Shown one piece after another: positions 16,101 through 24,178 of a stretch of 64,000 nucleotides of DNA (its first letter is position 1; each line of letters opens with the position of its first letter). Under the pieces are notes generated by a model. The model worked only from the letters and a program-made list of their open reading frames with translations, was not told the DNA's origin and searched no databases. The position numbers and the translations under genes are program-made. This DNA is from Allokutzneria sp. A3M-2-11 16 (GTDB taxonomy: Bacteria; Actinomycetota; Actinomycetes; Mycobacteriales; Pseudonocardiaceae), in assembly GCF_024213555.1 (NCBI RefSeq), contig NZ_JANAVO010000006.1, positions 1-64,000 on the forward strand. Direction: 5' to 3'.

Positions 16101-19012
16101 CGGCGATCGTGCACGAGCTGACGGGCACCGATCCGCTTCCCCTGTTGACGGGCGGGCGTTCGGCAGCAGGCAGCAGCCTCGCCGCCGCGCTCGGCCGAGC
16201 TTCGGACGCCGACCCCCGCTCGGCGGACCTCGCCCGCACGGAGATCCTCCAGCCCGCGGTGTTCATCGCGGAGTACGCGATCGCGTCCACGCTGATGTCC
16301 TGGGGTGTGCGCCCGGAGATCATGCTCGGTTACAGCCTCGGTGAGTACGTGGCGGCCTGCCTGTCCGGAGTGCTCTCGCTGCGCGACGCCCTGCGCCTGG
16401 TTTCCCACCGTGCCAAGCTGATCTCGGCTTTGCCCGAGGGTTCCATGCTGGCCGTTGGCCGCGCGCGCGAGGAGCTGGGAGAGCTGCCGTCCGATGTGGA
16501 CTTGGCGGCGGTCAACGGTCCGCAGCTGTGCGTGCTCGCCGGGCCGACCGACGCGATCGGACGCCTGCGCGCGGAGTTGCTGAAAGCCGAGGTGCCGCAC
16601 CGCGAACTGGAGACCACGCACGCTTTCCACTCGCGCATGTTGGCTCCGGTGGCTGAAGAACTGACCGCTTGGGTCGCGGCGAACATCACGATCAACCCGC
16701 CGCGGCTGCCGTACCTGTCCAACCTCACCGGCGAGCCGGTCACCGCCGAGCAGATCGCCGATCCCGGTTACTGGGCGCGGCACATGTGCGAGCCGGTGCT
16801 CTTCGCGCAGGGCGTGCACACGCTGCTCACCAACCCCGACATCGCCTTGGCGGAGGTCGGTCCTGGTCAGTCGCTCGGCGCGTTGGTGCGCAGTCACCCC
16901 GACTGCCCGCCGGAGCGCTGGTCGCTGGTGTCGGCGACCCTCCCGGGCGCGGCCGACCCGCGCCCCGACGACGAGGTCCTGACGGACGCGCTGGCCCGCC
17001 TGTGGCTGGCAGGCGTTCCGGTGGACTGGGTCGCCTACCACGGCCGCAAGGACGCGCGCCCCGGAGTGCGGCCGTCGCGGCGGGTGCCGCTGCCGACCTA
17101 TCCGTTCGAACGGCAGGAACACTGGATCGAGGCCAAGGCGCCGCAGGTCGACGCGGGCACGGCCCTGTCCGCACTGCCAAGGCTCGCCGAGGAGGACTGG
17201 CTCCACTTGCCGGTCTGGCAACAGACCCCGTTCGCGTCGGGGGCCCTTGACCCGCGGGCGAAGTGGCTGGTGTTCACCGACGAAGACCCGCTTGCGGGGT
17301 CGAGCATGGGCACCGAAGACCCGGTTCCCGCACTCGGCGGGGGACAGGTCGTCGCGGTGCGGCCCGGTGGGCAGTTCGCGGTGGAGGACGAGGGATATCG
17401 CGTGCGGCCCGGCTCGCCGGAGGACATGGTCGCGCTGTTCCGGGAACTCCGCGACCGTGATCTCCTGCCCGACCGGGTGCTGCACCTGTGGTTGATGTCC
17501 AGTGAGCGGGACGCGATCGCGCGCGGCCTGAACACGCTGGCTTCGCTCGCGCGGGCTTCTGGCGAGGTCGGCAATGCCGAATGGACGCTCGACGTCGTGG
17601 TCACCGGCGCGCACCAGGTTCTCGGTGACGAGGACGTCCATCCCGCGGTGGCGACTGTGGTCGGTCCGTGCCGCGTGATCCCGTTGGAGTACGCGGGTGT
17701 GCGCGTCCGGCTGATCGACACCGACGGGGCCGCCGGGTTGCTTCGCGAGCTTGCCGCACCGCCCGCGGAGCCGGTTGTGGCTCTGCGGCGCGGAAAGCGG
17801 TGGGTCCGGGCGTTCCGGGGCATGCCGGGGGAGAAGGTCGAGAGCACGATCCGGGAACGGGGCGTCTACCTGATCACCGGCGGTCTCGGCGGGGTCGGCC
17901 TGGCGATGGCCGAACGCCTCGCCGAGGACCACCGCGCGCGACTGGTCCTGCTCGGCCGAACCGGGTTGCCGCCGGAGAGCGACTGGGATTCCGTCACCGA
18001 CGCGGACGTGCGACGCAGGATCGACGGCGTCCGGATGCTGCGCGAACACGGCGCGGAGGTGGAGATCGTCGTTGGCGATGTGGCCTCCGAGTCCGCCGTC
18101 GAACGTGCGGTTTCTGTTGCCTACAAGCGTTTCGGTGCGTTGAACGGGGTGTTGCACGCGGCAGGGCTTCCTGGGATCGGTCTGATCCAGCTCCGGCATC
18201 CCGACTCCTTCGCCGACGTGCTCGCCCCGAAGGTCGCGGGCACGCTCGCGCTGGAGAAAGCCTTGCACGGAAAGGAAGTGGACTTCGTCGCGCTGTTCTC
18301 CTCGATCACCTCCGTCACCGGTGGCGGGCCGGGGCAGATCGACTACTGCGCGGCCAACGCCTTCCTGGACGCGTACGCGCACAACGCCGATCGCGTGGTG
18401 AGCATCGGCTGGGGTGAGTGGACGTGGAACGCGTGGGGCCACGGGCTGGACGGTTACGACACCGAGCTCCAGCAGTTCTTCCGCGCGCACCGCGCTCGCT
18501 TCGGCATCGAGTTCGACCAGGGGTGGCGATCGCTGCTGCGAGCACTGGCCTCCGGTGAGAACCACGTGATCGTGTCCACACAGGACTTCTCCGCGGTGAC
18601 CGAGCTCAGTGATCAGTTCACTGTGGACAGTGTGCGACCCGATCAGGGCACCGCGATCGGCAAGCACGCGCGGCCCGACCTGGCGACCGCCTACGCCGCG
18701 CCGAACACGCCGACCGAGCACGCGATCGCCGAGATCTGGGCGGCGGCACTGGGACTGGACCGGGTCGGCGTGCTGGACAGCTTCTTCGAGCTGGGCGGTA
18801 ACTCGCTGATCGGCGTGGACGTGATCGCCCGGATTCGCGGCGCGGTCGGGGTCGCGGAGCTGCCGCCGCACGTGCTCTACGAGGCACCCACGGTGCGTGC
18901 GCTCGCGGCGTCCGTCGACGGCGGTCCGGCCGACAGCGCGGACGAGACCGAGGAACGCAGGAAACGGGCGCAGCGCAAGCGGGGCGCCGTGCGGAGGGGG
19001 AGAACCTCATGA
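10157..19012 (+). CDS. Type I PKS, two modules: KS-AT-KR-ACP-KS-AT-KR-ACP
   Basis: This 2951-aa synthase starts at ATG 10157 after GAGGAG. Module 1 has a KS with Cys near residue 182 (SYCSTSLVAV), VEAHGTGT and KTNVGHLD; an AT with GYSLGEY near 612 and malonyl-type HAFHS; a KR with GGLGEVG near 1104 and intact Ser/Tyr; and an ACP with GGTS near 1373. Module 2 repeats this order: KS Cys near 1603, AT near 2057, KR near 2574, ACP near 2879. There is no DH or ER, so beta-hydroxy units are expected. The ATs carry GYSLG instead of the usual GHSLG. The C-terminus is very basic. Its stop overlaps the next PKS gene (ATGA). No loading or release domain is present. Confidence 0.93.
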   Translation: MSSSPSEILDTDIAIVGMSGSFPGAADVPALWANLRAGVEGITRFTADELRAAGVPEESIADPRYVRAGAVLDGIDLFDAEFFGYPPRQAQILDPQQRLFLEHCWRALEDSGHDPARFPGEAGVFGGCALSGYLLNNLLPDRRLVETVGDLALGLANDKDSLATRVAHALGLSGPSYTVQSYCSTSLVAVCAAATSLSSGECDLALAGGVAVSVPHRVGYRYEEAGMTSPDGRCRAFDAEAMGTPVGSGVAVIALRRLGDALADGDQVYAVIKGWAITNDAGHTPGFTAPGVRGQAAVVAEALASAGFTPADIDYVEAHGTGTALGDAAELAALQRVFRGERCVIGSVKTNVGHLDRAAGATGLIKTALALRNEELPATLNFRTPSPHLGDGLEVVAELRPWPRQDRPRRAGVSSFGIGGTNAHVVLEEAPLPSPKESTRRHHALLLSARSEIAADEAVANLRAHLDDAQDLGDVAFTLSTGRARFEHRRAILSSTVDEVLAGEGNVDDRPVGFLIAGVGEHFPGMAAGLYQTEPEFRRVVDECRAVLRELTGDDPVQELITPGERGGGELARLLGRTDTEASGMVHPALFTVEFGLARLLMSWGLEPKALAGYSLGEYVAACLAGVMTLRDALAVVVRRAELVSGLPAGAMLAVPLGEREAADRLSAGLDIAAVNGPELTVLAGPEDAIAELARLMTEEQLPCRKLDVGHAFHSRMLEPIRDEFVAWLRENVELRAPEIELMSNVTGRPMTAEQACDPEYWGEHLCSAVRFHDQIGGLLGHEDMALVEIGPGQSLGAMVRSHPDCPRSRWPLMIPTLPSAADRREDDAVLAEAVARLWLVGATLDWDAYYEGQHPRRVSLPTYPFQRQRYWVERSTVDKAADKAADKPVVEPVDDVELLAPSWRPESLTGERDLGQCVVFADSQGVADALGIDAVVVRRGEAFAKTADGFTIRPEEPEDYAKLVAALDKNVSVAHLWALDGGNEFLGLGRLAAALGGACDSATVIVATRRAQHVLDTDVPDPVQAMLAPLCVVTGQEYPNLVFRPVDLDGTSDAQNIVNELRGKASRLGVSYRDGQRRVPDYTAATGGTPPLEVRAGGTYLITGGLGEVGKLLAAHLTRRGAGRVVLTSRSGRRDETLGAQVEVVAADVTDVDRMREVVAGLDRLDGVLHLAAVTEPSTFRGLGELEPDLLAAQFAPKVDGTLALEQVLAQRSPDFCLLFSSMSAVLGGIGFAGYAAANAFLDAVAHRNPGWISVNWDTWSVTLDKLGDGVGAEMIANSMSEERALDAFDRVLAQPRPRLLATAGDLSARLESWVSTPAVTAVPIPSERFPRPAIAQAYVPPTGATETRLAELWQDMLGLDRVGVNDNFFDLGGTSMLGLQLLSLVRKEFGVAVPSVTLFEAPTVHTVAAFLGGGEEKPEEAPKAVVAAPSDAIAIVGMAGRFPGAANVDEFWANLTAGVESISFFSDEELLASGVDPSAFGAPNYVRARPVLADVRGFDAAFFGFSPRAAALTDPQQRIFMECCWEALEHGGYGSPEHRDRVGVFGGTNISTYLLGLHEQLRAEADDFNDYEMVIGNDKDALTTAVSYNFDLDGPSVAVQTFCSTSLVAVHMACQSLRRGECELALAGGVSVRVPDKVGHHYQPGGMESPDGHVRTFDADAHGSMFGDGAAVLLLKPLSAAQADGDHVWAVIRGSAMNNDGARKVGYTAPSVAGQARVVVDAMADAGVKASDVSYIEAHGTATELGDPIEIAALTRAFGDAAGKQYCAVGSVKTNVGHLDRAAGATGLIKTALSLWHGVLPPTLHYKAPNPEIDFAESPFYVNADLNPLPRRDRPHVAGVNSLGMGGTNVHVVVEQAPRLDVGDSTRRYQVLGLSARTATAADEASRRLKAYLGARPETPLADVAYTLQVGRATFEHRRAMITSSTLSTVDAVPVLERVDPVRRRPVAFLLGGVGEQYPGLVSELYEREPEFRATLDEAAAIVHELTGTDPLPLLTGGRSAAGSSLAAALGRASDADPRSADLARTEILQPAVFIAEYAIASTLMSWGVRPEIMLGYSLGEYVAACLSGVLSLRDALRLVSHRAKLISALPEGSMLAVGRAREELGELPSDVDLAAVNGPQLCVLAGPTDAIGRLRAELLKAEVPHRELETTHAFHSRMLAPVAEELTAWVAANITINPPRLPYLSNLTGEPVTAEQIADPGYWARHMCEPVLFAQGVHTLLTNPDIALAEVGPGQSLGALVRSHPDCPPERWSLVSATLPGAADPRPDDEVLTDALARLWLAGVPVDWVAYHGRKDARPGVRPSRRVPLPTYPFERQEHWIEAKAPQVDAGTALSALPRLAEEDWLHLPVWQQTPFASGALDPRAKWLVFTDEDPLAGSSMGTEDPVPALGGGQVVAVRPGGQFAVEDEGYRVRPGSPEDMVALFRELRDRDLLPDRVLHLWLMSSERDAIARGLNTLASLARASGEVGNAEWTLDVVVTGAHQVLGDEDVHPAVATVVGPCRVIPLEYAGVRVRLIDTDGAAGLLRELAAPPAEPVVALRRGKRWVRAFRGMPGEKVESTIRERGVYLITGGLGGVGLAMAERLAEDHRARLVLLGRTGLPPESDWDSVTDADVRRRIDGVRMLREHGAEVEIVVGDVASESAVERAVSVAYKRFGALNGVLHAAGLPGIGLIQLRHPDSFADVLAPKVAGTLALEKALHGKEVDFVALFSSITSVTGGGPGQIDYCAANAFLDAYAHNADRVVSIGWGEWTWNAWGHGLDGYDTELQQFFRAHRARFGIEFDQGWRSLLRALASGENHVIVSTQDFSAVTELSDQFTVDSVRPDQGTAIGKHARPDLATAYAAPNTPTEHAIAEIWAAALGLDRVGVLDSFFELGGNSLIGVDVIARIRGAVGVAELPPHVLYEAPTVRALAASVDGGPADSADETEERRKRAQRKRGAVRRGRTS

Positions 19013-22000
19013 GCGAGCGCGATCCCGATTCCCTGGTGGCGATCGTCGGCATGGCGGGCCGGTTCCCCGGTGCCCGCGGCGTCGACGAGCTGTGGGCCAA
19101 CCTCATGGCCGGGCGACCCGGGCTGCGCCGGGCGGCCGGTGAGCACGAAGAGGGCTTCGTCCCGGTGTCCGGGCGCGTCGAGGGCATCGCCGAGTTCGAC
19201 GCGGGTTTCTTCGGGCTCACCCCGCGCGAGGCCGAGATCACCGACCCGCAGCAGCGGCTGTTCCTGGAGTGCTGCTGGGAAGCGCTGGAGGTCTCCGGGC
19301 ACGATCCGGCGACGACCGCGGGCCAGATCGGGGTGTTCGGTGGCTCGGGATATCCCGACTACCTGGACCGCTACCTGCTCACCCGGCCCGACCTGGTGGC
19401 GTCGGTGTCCAAAATGGAGTTCGGTGCGGGGAACGACCGGGATGCCTTGTGCACCATGGTCTCCTACCGCCTGAACCTGCGCGGGCCCAGCGTGAGCGTG
19501 CAGTCGTTCTGCTCCAGTTCGCTGGTCGCGGTGCACATGGCCGCACAGAGCCTGCTCGGTTTCGAGAGCGATATCGCGTTGGCGGGAGGCGTTGCGCTCG
19601 ATCCCGCGCAGCCGGAGGGATACCAGTACCACGAGGGCGGGATTGCTTCGCCGGACGGCGTTGTGCGCACCTTCGACGCCGAAGCGTCCGGGACTGTGCT
19701 GGGCGACGGGGTCGGCGTGGTGGCGCTGAAGCGGTTGGCTGACGCGCAGCGCGACGGTAATGAGATCCACGCGGTGATCCTCGGCTCCGCGATGAACAAC
19801 GACGGCCGCGCGAAGGTCGGGTACGCGGCGCCGGGAACGGACGGTCAGTCCGCGGTCATCCAGGATGCCTTGCTGGTGGCGGATGTTCCTCCGAGCACCA
19901 TCGGTTACGTCGAGTGCCACGCGGCGGGAACCACGCTCGGGGACTCGGTCGAGCTGACCGCACTGGAGCGGGCGTTCTCGGCGCTGGACGAGTCGGGTGA
20001 GGTCTGCGTTGTCAGCTCGTTGAAACCGAGCATCGGGCACCTCGACCGGGCGTCCGGGGTCACCGGGCTGATCCGGGCGGCTCTGGCGTTGCGGCACGGG
20101 ATTCTGCCGGAGACCCCGAATTTCCGCACGCCGAATTCGGCTCTGGGCAAGCGATTCGAAGTCCTGACGGAGAACAAGCCGTGGCCATCGAATCCGTGGC
20201 CTCGGCGCGCTGGGGTCAGCTCTTTCGGACTCGGCGGGACCAACGCGCACGTCGTCCTGGAGGAAGCTCCTGCGCCGTCGCCACGTCCTGCTTCGTCGGG
20301 ACCACAGCTGATCACCCTGTCCGCCAAGGACCCTGTGGCTTTGGCGGAGGCTTCGGAGCAGCTTCGCGCTTATGTCGCCGCGAATCCTTCGCTTGATCTC
20401 GCCGACGTGGCGTTCACCTTGCAGCAGTCTCGGTCTGGTCATGCCGTGCGGCGCGCTGTCGTGTGTTCGAGCCTCGACGCGTTGGACGGGCCTGTTCACA
20501 CCGTCTCATCTCCTGATCCGTTGGTGCGGATCGATTTGCCCGCGCCGGACTCCGTGCCCGCGTCCGCGTGGTCGGCGCTGGCCTCGGCGATGAATGTCGA
20601 CGCGTCGGAACCAGCTGAGATCCAGCAGGCGTTGCGGCGGCTGTTGCTCGATTCGGGTTTGCGGGAAGGGGAAGGCGCGCTCTCGCTTGTGCTCGCGCCG
20701 GATGCGGACGACCCGGTCGGCTGGTGGTGGGCACAGCTCGGCAGGTTGTGGGAGCAGGGCGTTCAGTGGGACTGGCCTGCCTTCCACGACGGTCATCGGC
20801 GGCGCGTTTCCTTGCCCACGTATCCGTTCCAGCGGCACCGTCATTGGGCAGAGCCGGAAGGGAAGACCAAGCGTGCGGACATCGCCGACTGGTTCTACGT
20901 TCCGGGTGCGCGACAGCATCCCTTGCTGGTCACCGATCTCGACGCTCGCTTGCGCGCGGCGGGGCCTTGGTTGGTGGTGTCCGACAATCCGGTGCTCGAT
21001 GAAGCTGTGACCCAGCTGCGCGCGGTCGGCGCTTCAGTGACCGTCGCCCGGCCCGGCGACGACCTTGCCGGGGTCGCGCCGCGTACGGTGCTGCACGGCT
21101 GGACGGCGGAATCCGGGTTTCACGGAGCGCTGGATACCCTTGCGGCGCTTGTGAAAGGGCCGTCCGGTCCGGTCGACCTGCTGCTCGTCACCTCCGGTGC
21201 TGTCGGCATCACGCCCGCTGATCTCACCAATCCCGCCGGGGCGACGATGAGCGGTCTGGCGCCCGTGATCAGCCAGGAGAATCCCGAGATCACCTGTCGG
21301 CACGTCGACATCGACGGCTTCGGCCCGGCGCCCGAACTGGCGCGACGGCTGCTCGCAGAGGCGTGCGCGGGCAGTGGTGGGCCGGTCATCCTGCGCGGCG
21401 GCGAGCGCTGGGTTCGCGACTACACCGCCCTGCCTGTCCCGCCTTCGCCGAGCGACCGCCATCCGGTGCCGGAAGGCGGCGTCGTGCTGATCACCGGTGG
21501 GCTCGGCGATGTTGGGCTCGCGCTCGCCGATCACCTCGCGCGCACGCGGCGGGCCAGGCTCGTGCTCACCGCGCGCACCGAACTACCGCCGCGTGACACG
21601 TGGTCGAGCCGGGCGGATGGCGATGACCGGGTGGCGCGGCACATCCGCAACATCCTGGCGCTGGAGGAACGCGGTGCCCAGGTGCTCGCCGCCTCCGCCG
21701 ACGTCGCCGACGCCGCGCGCATGTTCGAGGTCATCGCCGAGGCGCAGCGGTGGTTCGGTGAACTCGACCTCGTCGTGCACGCCGCCGGGGCTTCGGACGC
21801 GTCGTACTTCGCCCTGGCCCACGAGACCGAGCGCGCCCAGGCCGCCGCCCACTTCCGGTCCAAAGTGGACGGACTGCTCGCGCTCCGCGAAGTCGTTCCC
21901 GCGCAGACACCCGTCGTCGCGGTCTCCTCGCTGTCGGCGATGCTCGGCGGCCTCGCCTTCGCCGGTTACGCCGCTGCCAACGCCGCCCTCGACGCCTACT

Positions 22001-22518
22001 GCCGCCAGGCCCGCGCGTCCGGGCTACCGTGGTTCGCCATCAACTCCGATGGCTGGCAGATCCGTTCCGAGGAACACTTCATGCCCGGCGACACCATCGC
22101 CAGCTACGGCATGTCCGTCGCCGAGGGCAACGCCGTCTTCGACCGCCTCCTCCCACTCATGGGAGAAGTCGGCCAAGTCGTCGTGTCCAGCGGCGACCTC
22201 CACGCCCGCCTCTCGGACTGGGCGCCCGCCACCGCCCGTCCCCGCCCCGTCGCCGCGCGGCACCCACGCCCTCCGCTGACTACCCCGTACGTGGCGCCCG
22301 CCGGGGAGATGGAGAGTCGCGTCGCGGCGTTGTGGGAAGAGGTGCTCGGCATCTCAGGGGTGGGCGTCGACGACGATTTCTTCGAGCTGGGCGGGCATTC
22401 GCTGGTCGCGGTGCGGTTGATCGGGTTGTTGCGGGAGACGGTGGGGGACGCCGTGCCGATCACCGCGTTGGCGGTGTACCCGACTGTGCGGCGTTTGGTG
22501 GCCGGGCTGTCGGCTTGA
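19009..22518 (+). CDS. Type I PKS, one module lacking AT: KS-KR-ACP
   Basis: This 1169-aa module has a KS with Cys near residue 167 (SFCSSSLVAV), altered but His-containing VECHAAGT and KPSIGHLD, a KR with GGLGDVG near 829 and intact Ser/Tyr (GYAAAN), and an ACP with GGHS near 1128. Between KS and KR only the KS-AT linker (about 440-500) and the post-AT linker (LPTYPFQRHRHW) remain; there is no GxSxG or HAFH segment, so the AT core is deleted. Extender loading must come in trans or the module is inactive. There is no thioesterase. The stop codon lies in GTCGGCTTGA, the same 10 bases as the repeat-element end. Confidence 0.9.
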   Translation: MSERDPDSLVAIVGMAGRFPGARGVDELWANLMAGRPGLRRAAGEHEEGFVPVSGRVEGIAEFDAGFFGLTPREAEITDPQQRLFLECCWEALEVSGHDPATTAGQIGVFGGSGYPDYLDRYLLTRPDLVASVSKMEFGAGNDRDALCTMVSYRLNLRGPSVSVQSFCSSSLVAVHMAAQSLLGFESDIALAGGVALDPAQPEGYQYHEGGIASPDGVVRTFDAEASGTVLGDGVGVVALKRLADAQRDGNEIHAVILGSAMNNDGRAKVGYAAPGTDGQSAVIQDALLVADVPPSTIGYVECHAAGTTLGDSVELTALERAFSALDESGEVCVVSSLKPSIGHLDRASGVTGLIRAALALRHGILPETPNFRTPNSALGKRFEVLTENKPWPSNPWPRRAGVSSFGLGGTNAHVVLEEAPAPSPRPASSGPQLITLSAKDPVALAEASEQLRAYVAANPSLDLADVAFTLQQSRSGHAVRRAVVCSSLDALDGPVHTVSSPDPLVRIDLPAPDSVPASAWSALASAMNVDASEPAEIQQALRRLLLDSGLREGEGALSLVLAPDADDPVGWWWAQLGRLWEQGVQWDWPAFHDGHRRRVSLPTYPFQRHRHWAEPEGKTKRADIADWFYVPGARQHPLLVTDLDARLRAAGPWLVVSDNPVLDEAVTQLRAVGASVTVARPGDDLAGVAPRTVLHGWTAESGFHGALDTLAALVKGPSGPVDLLLVTSGAVGITPADLTNPAGATMSGLAPVISQENPEITCRHVDIDGFGPAPELARRLLAEACAGSGGPVILRGGERWVRDYTALPVPPSPSDRHPVPEGGVVLITGGLGDVGLALADHLARTRRARLVLTARTELPPRDTWSSRADGDDRVARHIRNILALEERGAQVLAASADVADAARMFEVIAEAQRWFGELDLVVHAAGASDASYFALAHETERAQAAAHFRSKVDGLLALREVVPAQTPVVAVSSLSAMLGGLAFAGYAAANAALDAYCRQARASGLPWFAINSDGWQIRSEEHFMPGDTIASYGMSVAEGNAVFDRLLPLMGEVGQVVVSSGDLHARLSDWAPATARPRPVAARHPRPPLTTPYVAPAGEMESRVAALWEEVLGISGVGVDDDFFELGGHSLVAVRLIGLLRETVGDAVPITALAVYPTVRRLVAGLSA

Positions 22519-22527
22519 GCTTACGGG

Positions 22528-22602
22528 GCTGGGCTTCCAGCGTTCGCGGGCTGGGCTTCCAGCGGAGTCGGCTGGGACTTCCAGCGGGGCTGGGCTTCCA
22601 GC
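22528..22602. repeat. Array of 14/15-nt hairpin repeats beside copy 3
   Basis: Four units occur: GCTGGGCTTCCAGC at 22528-22541, 22550-22563 and 22589-22602, and the 15-base variant GCTGGGACTTCCAGC at 22571-22585. They start ten bases after the PKS stop codon and lead into repeat copy 3. Confidence 0.85.
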
Positions 22603-22623
22603 CCACGCCGGTACCAGCGTGGG

Positions 22624-22735
22624 GTCGGCTTGACCTGGGGCCCCTTGCGCGTGCCCTTGGGCCTTTCAGGGGCACGGGATGAAACCCCGGCCCTCGCGAT
22701 GAGCGTATGGCACGCGCTCCCCAGGTAAAGCCGAC
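22624..22735 (+). repeat. TIR repeat element, copy 3 (complete, 112 bp)
   Basis: Left end GTCGGCTTGACCTGGGG (22624-22640) and right end CCCCAGGTAAAGCCGAC (22719-22735) form 17-bp inverted repeats with one mismatch. The interior is almost the same as copy 2. The element lies between the PKS genes and the second DUF222-HNH gene, in the same orientation as copy 2. Confidence 0.9.
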
Positions 22736-22795
22736 TGTTTCGTGTGCGGCCTGCGGCGGGGTGGCGCCTGGGTTTTTCCTTGTGGCACAACGGAT

Positions 22796-22823
22796 TTGTG
22801 ACTGTCAGAGAACACGATATAAT
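22796..22823 (+). promoter_or_regulatory. Predicted sigma-70-type promoter of second HNH gene
   Basis: TTGTGA (22796-22801) and TATAAT (22818-22823) are separated by 16 bases. The perfect -10 box in otherwise GC-rich DNA is 29 bases before the ATG at 22853, and a GGGGAGG ribosome binding site lies in between. Confidence 0.65.
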
Positions 22824-22852
22824 GGAGGTATCCATCGAGGGGAGGTGTGATC

Positions 22853-24073
22853 ATGTTGGATACCAAGGCAATCAAGGATCTACTCGCCGCGCAGCTGGCG
22901 GCCAACGACTCGTATCAGTTGTCCGAGAACGATCATCTAGAGTTCCTGTCGGAGTTGGAGACGATCGGCAGACTGCTGACCGCCGTGAAGACCGACGCCA
23001 ATACTCAGGCTGATGAGCGTGTGCTGCACTCCACGTACAGGTGTAAGGACCTGTCGATGTTGTTGTGTAACAAGCTGAAGATCCATCCGGGTGAGGCCAA
23101 GCGGCGAACGCGGTTGGTGCGGGAGTTGCCGGGACTGCCCCACACCCGGGAGGCGATGTATGCCGGGGAGATCAGTGGTGAACACGCGCTGGTGATCTCC
23201 GATGCCATCAAGCGTCTGCCTGCGGAGCATGTGGAGGGTGCGGAGCGGGTGTTGGCGGATGTGGCGCCGACGTTGGACCCGGAGTTCCTGAAGCGCGCGG
23301 GGAAGTATGTGCGGACGGTGGTTGACCCTGATGGTGTCTATCGGGATGAGCGGGAGGCGGTGGAGCGGCGTGCGGCGCGGATGTCCCGTGGCAAGGACGG
23401 GAGCGTGCGCCTCAGTGCCACGATGGGTCCGCTCGAGGGTGAGAAGGTCTCCACCTTCCTGCTCGGGATGGCCAAACCCCGGTCCGTGGACGGGGAGAAA
23501 GACCCGCGTACCTTCGAGCAGCGGTTGGCCGATGCCTTCATTGAGGCGATGACGATCGCTATGGCCCACCATGACATCCCGGGCTTGCCCCGCTCGCTGC
23601 TGGTCATGACGATGAACGCGGACAACCTCAAGGACAAGACCGGGTGCGCCCGAACCGACACTGGACAGCCGGTGTCCCCGGACCTGGCCCAGCATGTCGC
23701 CTGTGATGCCGATATCGCTGAGGTCGTGCTCGGGGAGAAGGGTGAACCCCTGGCCTACGGGCGCGGACGACGACTCGCCTCACTCGCTCAGCGGAGGGCG
23801 TTGGCGGTGCGGGACAAGGGATGTGCCTTCCCCGGATGTGACCGGCCTCCTTCGTGGACAGAAGCTCACCATGTGGTGCATTGGATCGACGGAGGACCGA
23901 CCGATCTCGACAACCTCGTGCTCCTGTGCGTGTACCACCATCACGTGATCCACGCACAAGAGTGGGTGATCATCTTCGAGCATGGGATACCGGCGTTCAT
24001 CCCGCCGAAGTGGATCGACCCTGATCAGGTGCCGTTGCGGAACATCAGGGTGGACTGCCCATTGGTGCTGTAG
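22853..24073 (+). CDS. DUF222 / HNH endonuclease domain protein (13E12 family), second copy
   Basis: This 406-aa protein has a DUF222 helical domain over most of its length and a C-terminal HNH motif: GCAFPGCDRPPSWTEAHH, then NLVLLCVYHHHVIH. ATG 22853 is preferred over GTG 22847 because GGGGAGG at 22839-22845 is then seven bases away. It is a different DUF222 subtype from the copy at 6489, yet lies beside the same repeat element. A strong hairpin follows its stop codon, so it is probably a one-gene unit. Its biological role is unknown. Confidence 0.9.
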   Translation: MLDTKAIKDLLAAQLAANDSYQLSENDHLEFLSELETIGRLLTAVKTDANTQADERVLHSTYRCKDLSMLLCNKLKIHPGEAKRRTRLVRELPGLPHTREAMYAGEISGEHALVISDAIKRLPAEHVEGAERVLADVAPTLDPEFLKRAGKYVRTVVDPDGVYRDEREAVERRAARMSRGKDGSVRLSATMGPLEGEKVSTFLLGMAKPRSVDGEKDPRTFEQRLADAFIEAMTIAMAHHDIPGLPRSLLVMTMNADNLKDKTGCARTDTGQPVSPDLAQHVACDADIAEVVLGEKGEPLAYGRGRRLASLAQRRALAVRDKGCAFPGCDRPPSWTEAHHVVHWIDGGPTDLDNLVLLCVYHHHVIHAQEWVIIFEHGIPAFIPPKWIDPDQVPLRNIRVDCPLVL

Positions 24074-24075
24074 CC

Positions 24076-24106
24076 CCGGGACGTCCACAGTGGACGGACG
24101 TCCCGG
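24076..24106 (+). terminator. Hairpin terminator after second HNH gene
   Basis: CCGGGACGTCC (24076-24086) pairs with GGACGTCCCGG (24096-24106) to give an 11-bp perfect stem with a 9-nt loop. It starts three bases after the stop codon. There is no U-tract, as is usual in actinomycetes. Confidence 0.65.
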
Positions 24107-24178
24107 AAGCCACGCAGGAACGTGACGGTTCCAGCGTGGTGCAGGCGCGGGCTGAAAAGGTAAGGGGCACAAGGGAAC

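Noticed and set aside
15686-18871. A 1061-codon open frame on the minus strand
   Set aside because: It is the antisense shadow of the second PKS module, with no recognisable domains.
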